Source of the DNA: Oscheius sp. JU75
Taxonomy: Eukaryota > Nematoda > Chromadorea > Rhabditida > Rhabditidae
Assembly (NCBI GenBank): GCA_037178855.1
Contig: JASJZC010000001.1
Span: 1,116,001 to 1,180,000 of the forward strand
Direction: 5' to 3'
Length of the DNA: 64,000 bases
Both the position numbers and the translations under genes were made by a program. Below are positions 9,540-21,784 of the stretch, in pieces; position 1 is the stretch's first letter, and each line of letters opens with the position of its first letter. Under the pieces are notes generated by a model that saw only the letters and a program-made list of their open reading frames with translations, did no database searches and was not told where the DNA came from.

Positions 9540-12500
9540 TTGTCACAAAGAGTATCGGAATCGCAGAGACGAGACGAAACCGTTGAGGGTTCTCAATCAA
9601 AAGAGACGCAGAACAAAATATTTCTGGAAGATAATGCTCGGAGTAACATTGCTTCCTCACCGGATGATGTAAGTGCTGTGGTTAAAGAATTCTACGATGG
9701 ACTATACCGGTCTCAAGTGCCTGTTCTACAGCCTGTCCTACATAATGATGATGCAGTCCCGGAAATCCTAAGATGTGAAGTGGAAAAGGCAATATCAAAA
9801 CTGAAGAGAGGCAAAACACTTAAAAAAGACCACATCACGACGGACATGCTCATTTGGTGCGAGGAACATGTGTCTCAACCGCTGGCAGACATTTTGAATC
9901 GGATTCTCGAACACGAAACCCTACCATCCGAGCTCGATTCGATGGTATCGCTGCTGTTCAAAAAGGGAGACCCAACGGACATCAAAAACTAGAGGCCTAT
10001 TGCACTCCTATCCGTGATTTTCAGAATCTTCAGTTCTTCAGTACTATCAAGAATACAGAGAACTTTAGATGAAAATCAGCCTCCGGAGCAAGTAGGATTC
10101 AGAAAATCTTTCTCAACGGCTGACCACTTGCAAGTTATGAACGAGCTAATAAAAAGAGCAGTCGAATACAACTTCCCGCTTTTCATCGGTTTCATCGACT
10201 ACTCCAAAACATTTGACTCCATTGAGCTCTTTGGAATGTTCTAAATCGACAAGGTGTCCCCGCCAAGATCATCCGCGTACTTCAGCTCATCTATAAAACA
10301 GCCAAGGTCAACATACAAGTCTGTGGGAAGCCGGTGGATATCGACATGCAAAGAGGAGTTCTGCAAGGAGATACAATCTCTTCAGCGCGGTGGTTGAAGA
10401 GGTATTCCGGAGTATAGACTGGCACACGTTCGAGGTGAACATCAACGGGAAGGCTGCTGACCAACATTCGCTATGCTGATGACACGGTGCTCTTTGCTCA
10501 CTCTGCCGGGGAACTGGAAGCAATGCTGGAGGATTTAGCCCATCACAGTGCTTCGGTATGACTTTCGCTGAATTGCCAAAAGACGAACATTTACATTTTA
10601 TTTGACGGTATCAAAGGGGTTTCCTAAACTGGGTCCCTTGCCGCTCCCATGGCTCGAACCCACTCTTCGCCGTCCAATCTTGCCGCTCGCATCCACGTTC
10701 CGGGGGCTCTTCCTATCCTCTCGGATGCTCTCCTTAGGTCATCCTCCCATCTCATACGGGGCCTACCAATGACGCGTCGCTGGTTCAGGGGTGTCCATTC
10801 AGTCGTGGCTCTCGACCATCTCGCTCCGTCCATCGCTGCAACTCTTCTTGCCCACTTCAGCTTTCTCCTCCAAGCCAGGTCCAGGATATCGGGGAGCTGG
10901 GTCATTCTTCGAACATCTTCGTTCCTCACGCGGTTGAGAAGAGTGAGGCCTAACATTGCTCTTTCCTGTCGTCTCTGCACGGCTGCCAGCTTCTTCAACT
11001 CATCAGTTCGAAGGCTCCAGACTTCACAGCCATACAGCAAACTTGGCACGATACAGGTCAGGTAGACTCGTCTCTTCATCCTTGTTGGCACGGTTCTCTT
11101 GGTAAGGAACAGACGATGACGATTGAACGCACCCCATGCAGCTCCGATCCTCCGAGATAACTCCTGGTTTTCTGTGGTGCACGTAACCGAACTTCCAAGA
11201 TAGGTGAAGTGCTGGACAAATTGGATTTGTTGGCCAGATACAAGCAGATCCCCCTCGTAGGCATTGGTCATCGCAACTGTCTTGTGGAGATTGACTTCCA
11301 ATCCAATCCTACGGCTTGTTTCCTCCAGTTCGGTCACCATGCGCTGAACTGCTCTCAGGCTCTTCCCGACAACGACGACATCGTCGGCGTAGCGAAGATG
11401 GTTCAGCTTACGGCCGTTGATGTTAAAGCCGAAGTTGTCCCAATTGAGTCGTCTGAAGATGTCTTCGAGCACAGCGTTGAAGAGGAGTGGAGAAAGAACG
11501 CAGCCTTGACGAACTCCGCGCTTGATGTCGATCTCCACTAGATCCTCGTGCACCTTGATCTTGCAGCCAGCTTGATGGTAGACTTTCCGCAGCATTTCGA
11601 CGTAGAGTTGGTCCGCTCCGTGTTGTTGAAGGGAATTCCACACGGCGTTCCACTCAATTGTGTCATAGGCTTTCCGGAAATCGACAAACACGAGATAGAG
11701 GTGATTACGATAACCGTAGGCCTTGTCAATCAGCTGCTTGATGGTGTGAAGGTGTTCCACGGTAGAGAAACTTCGACGGAAGCCGGCTTGTTCGACGGGC
11801 TGGTTGAATTCCAAACTTCGATGCATTCTGGCCAACATAACTCGCGTGAACAGCTTGTATGGAGCTGGTAGTACGGAGATCGGGCGGAAGTTGGTCAGAT
11901 CAGTATGGTCTCCTTTCTTCGGGATGAGCGTGGTAATCGAATCGCCGAATCCAGGAGGGACCACACGATGTTGAAGCATCCGAGTAAAGAGACGTGCAAA
12001 AGACGAAGCTGATGATCAACTGCAATCAGAACCCAATTGCTGTCAACGGCCAGATCATTCCGTACTGCAAGGAGTATATATATCTAGGATCAAGAAAATC
12101 GTTTGACCGAAATACTACGCTGGAAGCCGGAAAGGAGAGACGAATTCGATCTGGTTGGTATGCCTTCAATAGATTCCACGAAATCTTCACCAACAAACGG
12201 ATCAGCCTGGCACAGAAGAGAAAACTCTACAGGATGTGTATTCAGCCTTGTTTACTATATGCGTCCGAAACATGGCCTACCCGAGAAAAGGACCTATCCA
12301 AATTACGAACAGCTCAGCTGAGGAGAATGGTCGGAGTAACTTTGTTAGATAGAAGAACAAACGGCTGGCTAGAAACAACAGTGAAATTACCTGACATAAG
12401 GGAGGAGTTTTTTTTTTAAGAAAAAATGGAAATGGGCAAACAAAATAGCTAATTGGAGCGACGTTAGATGGACGAAACGAATAGTCGTATGGAGATCGTG

Positions 12501-12680
12501 AAGAAATAGAAGGTCGACCGAAGACGAGATGGAGAGATGATTTCGCAGTGCAAATGGGCGAGATACGGACAAAAATGGGCGAGACATGGACAAGAAGCGA
12601 CGACGGATCCTGATCAATGGAGAGCAAGCATGACATGACATATAGAAAATATATGATTATTGTGAATAAATCAAAAAAAA
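9540..12680 (+). mobile_element. Decayed RTE-like LINE, interrupted by a nested LINE
   Basis: Plus-strand fragments 9540-9992, about 9990-10245, 10250-10587 and 12008-12640 match successive parts of a non-LTR reverse transcriptase of the RTE / endonuclease-reverse-transcriptase type: a pre-RT region, the FKKGDPTDIKN-type motif followed by a stop, the fingers region (GFRKSFSTADHL), the active-site neighbourhood (IRYADDTVLF-like at about 10465-10500), and the C-terminal thumb with the YLGS and LLYASETW motifs. Several stops and frameshifts break it. The coding order resumes exactly across the inner insertion. A short A-rich tail is near 12660-12685. The endonuclease half is absent, so it is 5' truncated and dead. 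Confidence 0.85.
10588..11996 (-). mobile_element. 5'-truncated RTE-like LINE inserted antisense, with 11-bp target duplication
   Basis: A 451-codon open reading frame (10624-11979, minus) encodes the reverse transcriptase core and C-terminal region: LIPKKGD, FRPISVLP, the fingers motif, FVDFRKAYDTIEW, RGVRQGC and the catalytic LRYADD, then YLGS, and a C-terminal DDLRRASERIGR-type tail. The endonuclease is missing (5' truncation), and only about 36 bp of 3' UTR follow the stop, typical of RTE elements. The 11-mer caaaagacgaa flanks it at 10577-10587 and 11997-12007, and the host LINE's reading frame continues across one copy of it. The frame is unbroken, so this is a recent insertion. Confidence 0.9.
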
Positions 12681-13122
12681 AATTTCGGAGAGGACCGGAC
12701 AGTTGAATTCATTTCAGTAAAGAGTTGACTTTCGAGATGTGCTACAGAAGAGATGGGAGGGTCCTCGATTGGGCTACATTGCACCAGAAAGGAGCCACTC
12801 CTGACGGATTGGAGAAAAGTGAATGAATGGAATAGTCGAAACGAGGGAGATGGGAAGCCATTCGATGAACGCGAGCTTATTTGACAAGTCTGCCCTGGGA
12901 GAAATTTCGGAGCTTCTGCTTTTGGGAAATGGTGCAGCCGTCTGTTTTTATTGTAAACGTGAATACGAAGGACAGCAAAGCCGACACAGACGACGAGAAA
13001 CAAACAGATTCACTTAACTCAAAATTTTATTGGCTTCAAACAAATCTCTTCTCCGGTCTATAAAGACAGCTAGCTTCCACGGAATAGAGCACTCACCATA
13101 TCACACCCCTTTTCTTCCAGTT

Positions 13123-13156
<34 letters not shown>

Positions 13157-13465
13157 ATGTCGACGGAGATTTACTATTGTAACATAGGCCGAAGAGAAAT
13201 TCATGTATGGAGTCTGAAAGATTGTTTTTGAAATGACCGAAAAGAGAGAAACAGAGAACAAACAAGGCTGGAACTGAAAATGAAGGTTTTCAAGGAGGCT
13301 TTTGCTTTCGCAAAGGACAGACGAGGATAAGCCCTATGTGACTGAAGAAGAAAATGGAGACGGAAGGGGTTTGAGAACTGACAGTGACTGTGACGATATC
13401 CTCAAAGATGACCTTTGAAAAAGTATAAGCCATAAAGCTCTAGAACTGATAAGTGAGAGACAGTC
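12681..13465. other. Intergenic with (CT)n microsatellite
   Basis: No supported gene. A pure CT dinucleotide run lies at about 13122-13155. The segment 13180-13465 is the upstream flank of the lectin gene. Confidence 0.6.
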
Positions 13466-14559
13466 ATGCAACAGCTTGTTCTTCTTTCTCTCCTAGGCCT
13501 TGCTAGTGCCCAGTGTCCGGATGGTTGGGAGTTTTCGAACAACAAGTTTACTAGATTTTTTCGTGATACAATGTTTTAGATGTTTCTACTTTGCCTATGC
13601 TTTGCCGCAGAGTAGCAATTACTACTGGATAGCTGAGTACTGGTGCAGTGTCGCAAATAAAGATTCTACCCTAGCAATCATTGAAAACGGCTATGAAAAC
13701 AGCTTTGTGCAGAGTAAGAGTGAAATTACACTGATTTATTTCAATAGGTCGACTCAGTACTGCCTCCAGCTCCTACTGGATTGGTACCTACCCAAATAAT
13801 GGTAGTTGGTCCTACCTGAACAACTACGAAAATGGATACGTTACTTACACAAATTGGGCGCCAGGAGAACCTAAGCTAACTAGTGCAGTAGGGATTGATC
13901 AAAAGACTGGTAAATGGATGTGAGAAGATCTTACTAGTCATGTAACTGTATTCATTCAGAACTGCGATGTGGAATTCTAATATCAATTTTCCTTTCGTTT
14001 GTTCAATGGCGGTACCTGCTCCGCCAGCTACATGTCCGCCTCCGCCACTACCAAAAGGTTTGCCTTGTGTCTGTCTCCCTGTCTCACTTTTTCTCCGTCT
14101 CTCTCTGTCAGCAAACAAGGACGAACTTCAGTTCAATGTGATGACGGCTGGGCCTACAGTTCGAAGACAGCTGCATGTTATAGGGCATATCCTCGTCTGT
14201 CCTTTGTGAAAGCTGACGCGGACTGTACGAACAAAGGAGGACATTTGGCTTCAATCCACAGCCAGGCAGAAAATGAGTTCATCTTCGAGCTGGTGACAGG
14301 ATGGGCCGACAATCCAACCTCTGGAGATCAGACCTGGGTTGGACTGCTGAAGTCGAACGGTAACTGGACCTGGACTGACGGAACCACCATGGATTTCGCA
14401 AACTGGGTCCAGAGCTCCCAACAGGAGTTTTCCTACTGTGGTATGATGGTGACGGACTACTACACGAACTGTACCAACTGCTTCGAGAGTCAGTGGCAGC
14501 AACAGGACTGTCAGAAGACAATGAGAGCCTACGTATGTAAGAAGCCTGCTTACAACTGA
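13466..14559 (+). CDS. Secreted protein with two C-type lectin domains
   Basis: Exons 13466-13545, 13580-13713, 13748-13919, 13960-14057 and 14120-14559 sum to 924 nt (307 residues). A signal peptide (MQQLVLLSLLGLASA) is followed at once by the first domain, which shows CPDGWEF, NKCFYF, WIG, NWAPGEP and FPFVC. A Pro-rich linker (about residues 150-165) leads to the second domain: CDDGW, the HLASIHSQAENEF motif, WVGL, WTWTDGT, ANWV, and a closing QDCQKTMRAYVCKK. The second acceptor is ambiguous: 14120 keeps the frame, the stronger-looking tttgtcag at 14112 does not. Nematode C-type lectin-like proteins are commonly secreted by gut or epidermis; the canonical EPN/QPD and WND calcium/sugar residues are not fully present here, so sugar binding is uncertain. 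AATAAA follows at about 14560. Confidence 0.9.
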
Positions 14560-15345
14560 CAATAAAATTTGTTTCCTTGCTTGTTTGCTATGGAACTTGT
14601 GGAGCTCTTGTTGATAAGACAGGGCTAACCTGGAGTGATAAGGAAGCAAAACAGTAAGACCTTCTTGGAAGACGTGCCGAAAATGGAGTCGCTGTTACTA
14701 TCAAGGATAGCACAAAAGATCTTATACACTCAGAAATGCTCAAAAATCATGGGGTGGTCCATCTGAAAGTATGGGTTAGTGACTGACATAGTGAGGTTGA
14801 GATTTCCTACCTTTAGAACCATAGATTTCCTCGTTCATCATTGCAAGTAATGTCTCTCACTAGCTGATTTTATGCTGTTCAGACAGGAGGTTTCAGTATT
14901 AACCTTCAGAGAAGCCAGAGAGCCATGTAAAAGCTCTGAAGACAGTAATTAAATGAGATCTAGAGGCTGGAGAGAGAGAGGGAGAGAAACACTGAGTTAC
15001 CTGGCCCGATAATGGCTTCTGTTATAGCAGCAGCCCTTCCGAAAACGTTCATTTTCAGTCTTGTCTTTTGTATAAAAATTATTTAGATATAAAAAGAGTA
15101 GGAAGAAAGCTGCTGCTGGTTTCTTGCCCAAATATAGTCTCTGCCTCTGTTTCCGTCTGTTTCCAGCTTTACAAAACCAAGCTTTGTGGCACCTCAAAAG
15201 CGTGGATTACCCCGCTGCAACCTGAGCAAATGGACCATTTAGCGAAAGCCTGCAGGAGTTATATAGCTTCCTGTATGTTCAGCTGACTACCCCTAAAATG
15301 TAACCAATATAAATTCATAAAATAGCAGTTTCTGCCCAGTCATCC
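14560..15345. other. Intergenic, no gene seen
   Basis: 3' flank of the lectin gene and 5' flank of the ShKT gene; GA-rich near 14965-14990. No open frame with splice support. Confidence 0.5.
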
Positions 15346-16057
15346 ATGTGGCCTCTTTTGTTCGTAGCCGTCTCTATCTCGGCCATCGCCGATCTAAACT
15401 GCACAGCTAATGGAAAGGTACGCTATCGGTCTACTCTTCTAACAAATTTTGCTTACAGTTTTCCCGTTTGGCCACCATCTGCAACAATATCAACGATGAT
15501 ATATACTGTTCGAACAAGTACGGACAAGGCGTCAATTGGCTGTCTAGCACGGAAAGACCGAGCGCATGCTCCAGTGTGAGATAGAGATACCAAGAGACAC
15601 CGAGACAAAAAGACAGAGAGATAGGGTGATAGAAGAGATAGAGAGAATGCGAGACAGGGGGATAGAGAGACAGAGGGAGAGAGAGACAGCGAGACATAGA
15701 CACAGAGACGGAGGGATAAAGAGACAGAGGGAGAGAGAGACAGAGAGAGACGGAGAGGCAGACTGACAGAGAGACAGAAAGTCTTACAGTTAACCGACCC
15801 ATCGGTGAAAATGTATGCTATGGCCGCTTGCCCCAAGACTTGTGGATACTGCTGTCAGACTATCGAGCACTCTTGTCAAAACACCGCAAGTGAGTTCAGT
15901 TTTGGGATGGTTTGAGATGACTGAACAACTTTCAGCTCGCAGGAGATTTACAAGTTGTGACGCTGCTTCCCCGGCTATGTGCCGCTCTCCTGCCTACAGA
16001 GCGGATCTTTTTGCGGACTGCCCCAACTTGTGCGGATGGTGCAATCTCGGTGTTTGA
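15346..16057 (+). CDS. Secreted protein with two ShKT (SXC) domains
   Basis: Exons 15346-15417, 15459-15575, 15790-15889 and 15936-16057 sum to 411 nt (136 residues). A signal peptide (MWPLLFVAVSISAIA) precedes two six-cysteine modules, about residues 33-87 and 89-134. Each ends in the hallmark of the family: MAACPKTCGYC and FADCPNLCGWC. ShKT domains are short disulphide-rich folds, hugely expanded in nematode secreted and surface proteins; some family members elsewhere block potassium channels, but the domain alone does not show that activity. The third intron (15576-15789) is almost wholly GAGACAGA low-complexity sequence. Confidence 0.88.
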
Positions 16058-16463
16058 GCTCTGATAATAGCCAAAATGTAGGCTTACTTCACACATAGAA
16101 AGACCTCGACGTAGTTCAGGTATCCAATTACGAAGTTCACAAGCCATTACACCATTCGGTCTGAGGCAGCCAAATTTTGTAATCTGAAAATAAAGATCTA
16201 ATCATAAATATCATCAAGAACTGGAAATGATACATCAGAAGACTGGATTAGAACTACAGTCGTGCTCAGTGGATGAAGTGGAGAGATCGAGGAAGTATTA
16301 TCAACATTCAGTACTGATAGCTTAGAATATTACTTTGAGCTTCATACCACATGGTACATGCCAAAATCGCTCACTCCGAAAGAGTCAGAGTGAGAGACTT
16401 TGGCATGTCGGGGATAAAACTGTAACCTGCCAAGTCTTGCCAGAATAGTTAGTTACAGCTTCA

Positions 16464-16735
16464 ATGCGCCAGAACAAGATTAGTTCCTACTTCGCTTCCA
16501 TCCGTAGCTCCTACTTTAGGCGGGTGCCAAGTCTACTGCTTCTCCTCATTGGACTCTGCAGCTCGACGACGACGGGAACCGAATTCTTCGATACGATCGG
16601 CACCGTGAGCATTGTGGGCAGCGATCTGTACTTGAATGGCTCGATCAACAGTACTTCTATCTTATCAGTCCATAGGTGACAGAAGAAGAAGTCGAGAACT
16701 ACTGTCGCTGTGGATCAAAGATACCGAAATAGGGT
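16464..16735 (+). CDS. Possible 5' exons of a secreted protein
   Basis: An ATG at 16464 opens 47 codons with a hydrophobic segment (VPSLLLLLIGLCSS) that could be a signal peptide. A donor at about 16606 (ACC/gtgagc) and an acceptor before 16673 join in frame to a basic stretch that ends at a good donor (gg/gtgagt, about 16735). No further exon was found, and nothing is recognised. It could be a real short gene whose 3' exons are hidden in the low-complexity sequence downstream, or chance. Confidence 0.3.
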
Positions 16736-16739
16736 GAGT

Positions 16740-18041
16740 CTAGTTTTGGTTAATGAATGTGCTTCTGTCTTTGTCTCTTCCCGAACTACCAATACCCTCA
16801 ATCTCGACTGCACTTTACTTATCCGGCTCCCCCCGTATCCTAATTACCCCAATTGTTCCTGACTCTCGTCACTGTCTGAGAAACTGGAAGGCCAACCGGT
16901 ATCTGTCTACGGATAGCCTCTACAGCTGACCAACCGGTCTCAAGTGCATCGTACCGTACTGGCCGATTGTATGTCAGGCAGCAGGCGGTCAGCCGGTCCC
17001 GGTAATAACCGCCGGCTGCCAATTAGGAGGTCTCTGAGGAGAAGAGAGAGATAGAGAGAGACTGCTCGTTTTCCGCCGCCGGTCAGCGGCTATTGCTGTC
17101 TTTGACTGACCCGTAGCTGCCCACTCACCCGTGACTTTGACCACTTTTTGTGTCTCTGTTCCTTTCAACTTTTTTTCCCATCTACCAGCTCCATTAGCAT
17201 GGACTGTTTTTGTCTCTAAATGAGCTTTATATAAAGCCAAGCTATGTGAAGAAAGTGATCGTCCCTTGTGTCGATGCAACCTTCTTTTCGGGCCTAAAAT
17301 TTTTGACCATTTTGATGTTTTTCAAAGTTATGGCCCGTACCAAAATCTGCAACTTTCCAGAGTATCACAACCTCGAAAGACTGGATTTTGGATCTAAAAA
17401 GAGTTATTTCAGTTTTGATTTGGGTGGCATGCCTGTATCATTTCTGTCCCTCTGTATCTCTGTATCTCTGTTCTTCTGTCTCTTTGTCTCTCTGTCTCTC
17501 TGCCCTTCTGTTGACCACTCTTACTCCTTACCTCTCACTCTCACCAACCAGCCGTCATTACTGGGCGCTCGCAATCGTTTTCCTTCAAAATATCCTACTT
17601 TTATTTTTGTCCTGCTACTGTTCAATACAGATCTCTTCACTTGTCCCCTAGGAGTACATCGTCTCACTCTCACCTCTTTCTCCCTCTCGACGGGTAATTA
17701 ATCCCACGTCTCCTCCTCTTCACACATCCGTTTTTCCCGAACTGTGATTCGAGAAATCCGGCCCGTACTCGTACCTGACCATAATTGGCGGGGTGTGCTG
17801 GTTCGCACTCATACACTCGATTGACTCTCAGCCTCTTGTAACATTGAGAAACTTAGGTTATTGCAACCGAGATTTCGGATTCACTGTTATTCTGACCAAG
17901 CTAATCGGGTGTCATTAGGTGTCCAGCTCGTTTTCAGTATCTGACGACTGGTGCTGAGCTTGTCCCGTCCCTGTCACTCTCTTACTGTTCCTGTCAACTT
18001 GTCCTGTCAACCTCTCTGTACGCGATTTCTGTTTCCCTCCC

Positions 18042-18110
<69 letters not shown>

Positions 18111-18910
18111 GTGATTTTCGCTGTCTCTCTAACTCTCTGTCTCTGTTCCTCTGTACTCATTTCTCGGTGTCTCTATGTTTCTCTCTCTTCTCTCTGTGTC
18201 TCTGTCCTTCTGTGTGTCTCTCTCTCTGTTTCCCTCTATCTCTCTATCTCTTCATTTCTGTCGCTGTCTCTGACTTTCTGTATAGCTGTCTCCCTATGTC
18301 TCTCTGTATCAATTTCTCTCAGCCTCTATGTCTCTGTCCCTCTGCTCTCTGATTCTCAGTCTGAAGAAAGTATCGTTTCTAGTGTTAGAGATCCTCTAGA
18401 ATCACGCATTGATAAGAGTTTTGAAAGATCAGGGTGTGACAGAAAACAGCTAGTCCTTTTTCTTACCGTACAGTGCTATCAACCTTCCCGTGAACCGAGT
18501 GACAGTCTCTTCGGTCTGTCTTCTTCATCGATCCCCGACAAGACCGAGCTTCCTACTGTTTTTCTGCTGTCCCTGTTACCTAGCTACTGTCAATTCGGCA
18601 GTTTGTTTCAACCCGTGTCCTTTGACACCTCATTTGGTCCATGTCTTTCTGTCATTTTCTTGCCCCTGCTGTCCGCTTTGTACCTTCTACTCTACCTTTT
18701 CACCGATCCCAAAATCTTTTCGGAACCTCCAAGTCGAATTACCCGGCCAGGAGTTTTTGTACTGACTCTGTTCCCTTACACAGAAACAGACTTTTCCTTC
18801 TTGTTGTCTCATCTTCTTTCTTCCTCCTTCTGACCTCCACAACAGATCGCCTATTTCAGACTCTCACCATCCCAAAGCCATCTATCTTGGAGTGTTCCCA
18901 GCTACATGTC
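16740..18910. other. Long CT-rich intergenic block with (GTCT)n
   Basis: No supported exon. It contains long GTCTCTCTGTCT-type tracts (17440-17510, 18110-18360) and the GTCT microsatellite at 18043-18111. Apparent ORFs here are Ser/Leu/Cys/Val frames of that repeat. Confidence 0.7.
18043..18111. repeat. (GTCT)n microsatellite
   Basis: About seventeen uninterrupted GTCT tetramers, embedded in a longer CT-rich tract. Confidence 0.95.
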
Positions 18911-21784
18911 ATGTTCCGCCTCATTGGCGCACTTACCGTATGGTTTTTCCCTTACCCCTGTACTCTCAAGATTCTAGTTTTTACTGGCAGCGCAAGCCGT
19001 CAGCATCGACAATGACATCATCGGCGAGCCGGACATTGAATGCCTCGAGGAGGAGATCAGAGTCTACGTCAAGACACGGAAGGTGTTCGCGGGTACGGAA
19101 CAGTCCTTTAAGCTAAACTTTTAAAAATTTAGGTCGAATATACGCCAAGGGTAAAGCAGAAAATGAGGAATGCTTCAAGGACGACTTCGCCAAGGAACGA
19201 ACCACCAAGCCACGTTTTGATCTGAAGTTCGGAGCCTGTGGGATGCGGTCCCTTCGGTCAGTCGACCCGCGGGGCATGTACTATGGGATAACGGTAGTCG
19301 TCAGCTTTCATCCTGTGAGTACAGGAATAATGAGAGTGACAGGGACAGTTCAGCTCTTCATCACCAAAGTCGACCAGGCATTCCATGTCAAGTGCTTCTT
19401 CGAGGAGGCCAGTAAGGGTCTGACTGCGGAGTTGGGTGTCAGTATGATCCCGACAACTGAGGTTGAAGCAAGGCATGGCATTCCTGGATGCAGTTACTCG
19501 ATTCATCGATCTTCGATCGCTGACTTGGATTTAGGTGTGAAACAGAGAGACAAAGAGACAGAGAATCTTTACAGGAAAGCCAGCCGGTCCTGCCATTCAA
19601 TTCGCCAGGGTAGGAGACCGTGTTCTACATCAGTGGCACTGCAATGACAGTGAGTAGTTTCTTGACTGTCGTCACTCCATGTCTTTCAGAAATGTTCGGG
19701 ATCCTGGTCAATAACTGCTATGTGACTGACGGTTTCGGCAAGAAGCATGATGTCATCGACCCCAAAGGCTGTCCAGTGGATCCGATTCTGATTACAGGCA
19801 TCCGTTACTCATCCGATCTACAGAGAGCCTACGCTGAGAGTTCGGTGAGTGACAATGTCAGTGACAATGACAGTGATTTTCTCAGGTCTTCAAATTTGCC
19901 GATAAACCCGGGGTCTGGTTCTTCTGCCAAATCCAGATGTGCATGAAGGGATCACACGGTCGTTGTGGAGGAATGACACCCCCATCTTGTGCTGCTGGAG
20001 GAGGAGGTGGAGGAGGGTTTGAGAGCAATGAACTCGGCGGAGGAGGTTCCGAAATCGGCAACGAGAGTGGCGGAGACGGTGACTATGACTTCTCAACCGC
20101 TGCAGTTCCTCAACCAGTGGAGAAGAAGACCAAGACTACACCGTCCAATGAGTATAGTGACTACCAGGTGGGTCGTCTGTCTCTCTGTTTGTCTTTCTGT
20201 ATCTCTCTCTCTCTCTCTCTCGGTCTTTAGGTCTCTCAGTCTCTCTGTTTCTCTGTCTCTCTGCCTCCATGCCTCTCTGTCCATTACTTTTTTTTCAGGA
20301 CAACCAGGAGACCAAATTCCACAGCCCCGACTCTCCCTCCTACAACAGAGCCACTCCAGCCGTCGATTACGAGATGAGCACAGAGCCTGTCACTGTCTTC
20401 GGACCTGGTTTCAATGTAGACACGACAAACTTTGCTGTCACACAGTCAGCGGAAAGAGTCTCACAGTCCTTCGAGACAGAGGACGATCTGAAGACGACGA
20501 CTCAGGCCGGAAAGGGAGAGAGAAGCAGTGCCGGAAGCAAGAGTAAGTTCAGAATGGAGACAGACGGATATACAGACAGATAGACAGAATCCAGCCCTAG
20601 TACAAAATAATTTCGTAATCTCGACCATCAGTTAGTGACTCATTCCGGACCTTCTTCTCTCGAAACTGACCATACCCGGTAAGGTAATGTCCGGCAGCAA
20701 ATTAGGGAGGAAGATCCAGTCTGTCTCTGTCCACAAAACTTTCACAACCGAGCCGGTTAGCTGCGATTTTTGTCAGCAATTAGCCTCTGCCCCTCTCTCT
20801 GACTACTCAAATTGGCTTCCCTTACGCGAAAGGGGGTCAGAGAGAGAGGGAGCGGAGGATTTCTCCCAAAGGGAAAGGGACTGTCACTATCACTGTCTTT
20901 TCCAGATGACTACAACGACTACGACGAGGTGACCATCCCTCCGAACCTGACAGATCTCCTTGCCCAGCTACCGGACGACTTGAGTGCTGACAGTCTTCAG
21001 AGGATGTTCAGGGACCAAGTTCTGTCTAGCAAGGACAGAAAAAGTCTCTTGGAGAGCTTTGAATTCCTGAAGAACGAGATGAAGGTAGGGAAGAGATTCT
21101 TCACTAAAGGATCTGATGTTCAGAAGAGAAAGAAAGGAGGAGGGCAGAGAATAATGAGAGAGCTGAGACCAGGAGACTTGAGGACTGGGGACAAGATCAA
21201 CCAGATACAGGTGGGTAGAGAGGAAATGCAAAAAAAATGGAAAATGAAGAGAACAAAAAGAGCTGACGAGAGTGGGATTCGAACCCACGCCCCCGAAGAG
21301 ACTGGTGCCTTAAACCAGCGCCTTGGACCGCTCGGCCATCTCGCCACGAGAGCGGCGGAAAATGTGGTTGAGGTTATCATTGCTGACATAAAGAGCCAGA
21401 TTTCGAAGGAAAAAAGTGAGAAACGGAGACAGACATTTTTTCAGGTCGAATGGGCTTCCAAGAGACGACGAGACGTCCCACCAATCACCTCTCCAGACGA
21501 CCCACCAATGATCGCCGGTCAGCTGATGATCTTCGATCTGGATGAGGAGCCTCACTCTCTCCCTGGAGAGGACCAGAAGAAGGACAAGCAGGCCCAGTGT
21601 GCAATCAGTAGAGGCGGCTTGATGGCCGTGGCTGGCGGACTCGGTTCCATCTGTGCGGCACTGTTCTGTGTAGCTTTGGCTTTCTATCTAAGGCTTACCA
21701 GAGAAAAAGGTAGTACTTCCAAATATTGGAATACGAGGGGTTTCAGTGCGACTATCCTCCTCTCAAATTAAGTTCGCCTATTGA
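18911..21784 (+). CDS. Cuticlin-like ZP-domain membrane protein
   Basis: Eleven exons: 18911-18937, 18978-19092, 19133-19314, 19354-19534, 19575-19649, 19690-19844, 19886-20167, 20299-20542, 20906-21084, 21445-21709, 21747-21784; they sum to 1743 nt (580 residues), all in frame. A signal peptide (MFRLIGALTFLLAAQA) is split by the first intron. The ZP module (about residues 22-270) has the cuticlin signatures DIECLEEEIRVYVKT, GRIYAKG, FGACGM, FHPLFITKVDQAFHVKC, PGCSYSI, VGDRVLHQW and GCPVDP. A Gly-rich linker, Ser/Thr-rich region, a furin-type site (SKRRR, about residue 488) and a transmembrane helix (about 538-560) follow, the normal cuticlin order. Such proteins polymerise in cuticle structures such as alae after furin cleavage. 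AATAAA is near 21850. Intron 9 contains a tRNA-Leu gene. Confidence 0.95.
21264..21345 (-). tRNA. tRNA-Leu(UAA), inside a cuticlin intron
   Basis: 82 nt on the minus strand. The acceptor stem pairs fully with one G-U, the D arm reads GGCCGAGCGG, the anticodon is TAA (complement of 21310-21312), there is a long variable arm as expected for a type II tRNA-Leu, and the T arm has GGTTCGAATCC. It lies antisense within intron 9 of the cuticlin gene. Confidence 0.93.

Noticed and set aside
11209-11871. Plus-strand ORFs opposite the inner LINE
   Set aside because: Antisense shadows of the reverse-transcriptase frame.
15431-15836. Minus-strand ORFs of 123-127 codons opposite the ShKT gene
   Set aside because: Shadow of the GAGACAGA-filled intron of the ShKT gene.
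17210-18833. Long plus-strand ORFs rich in Ser, Leu, Cys, Val
   Set aside because: Translations of the GTCTCTCT/GTCT low-complexity tracts in different frames.
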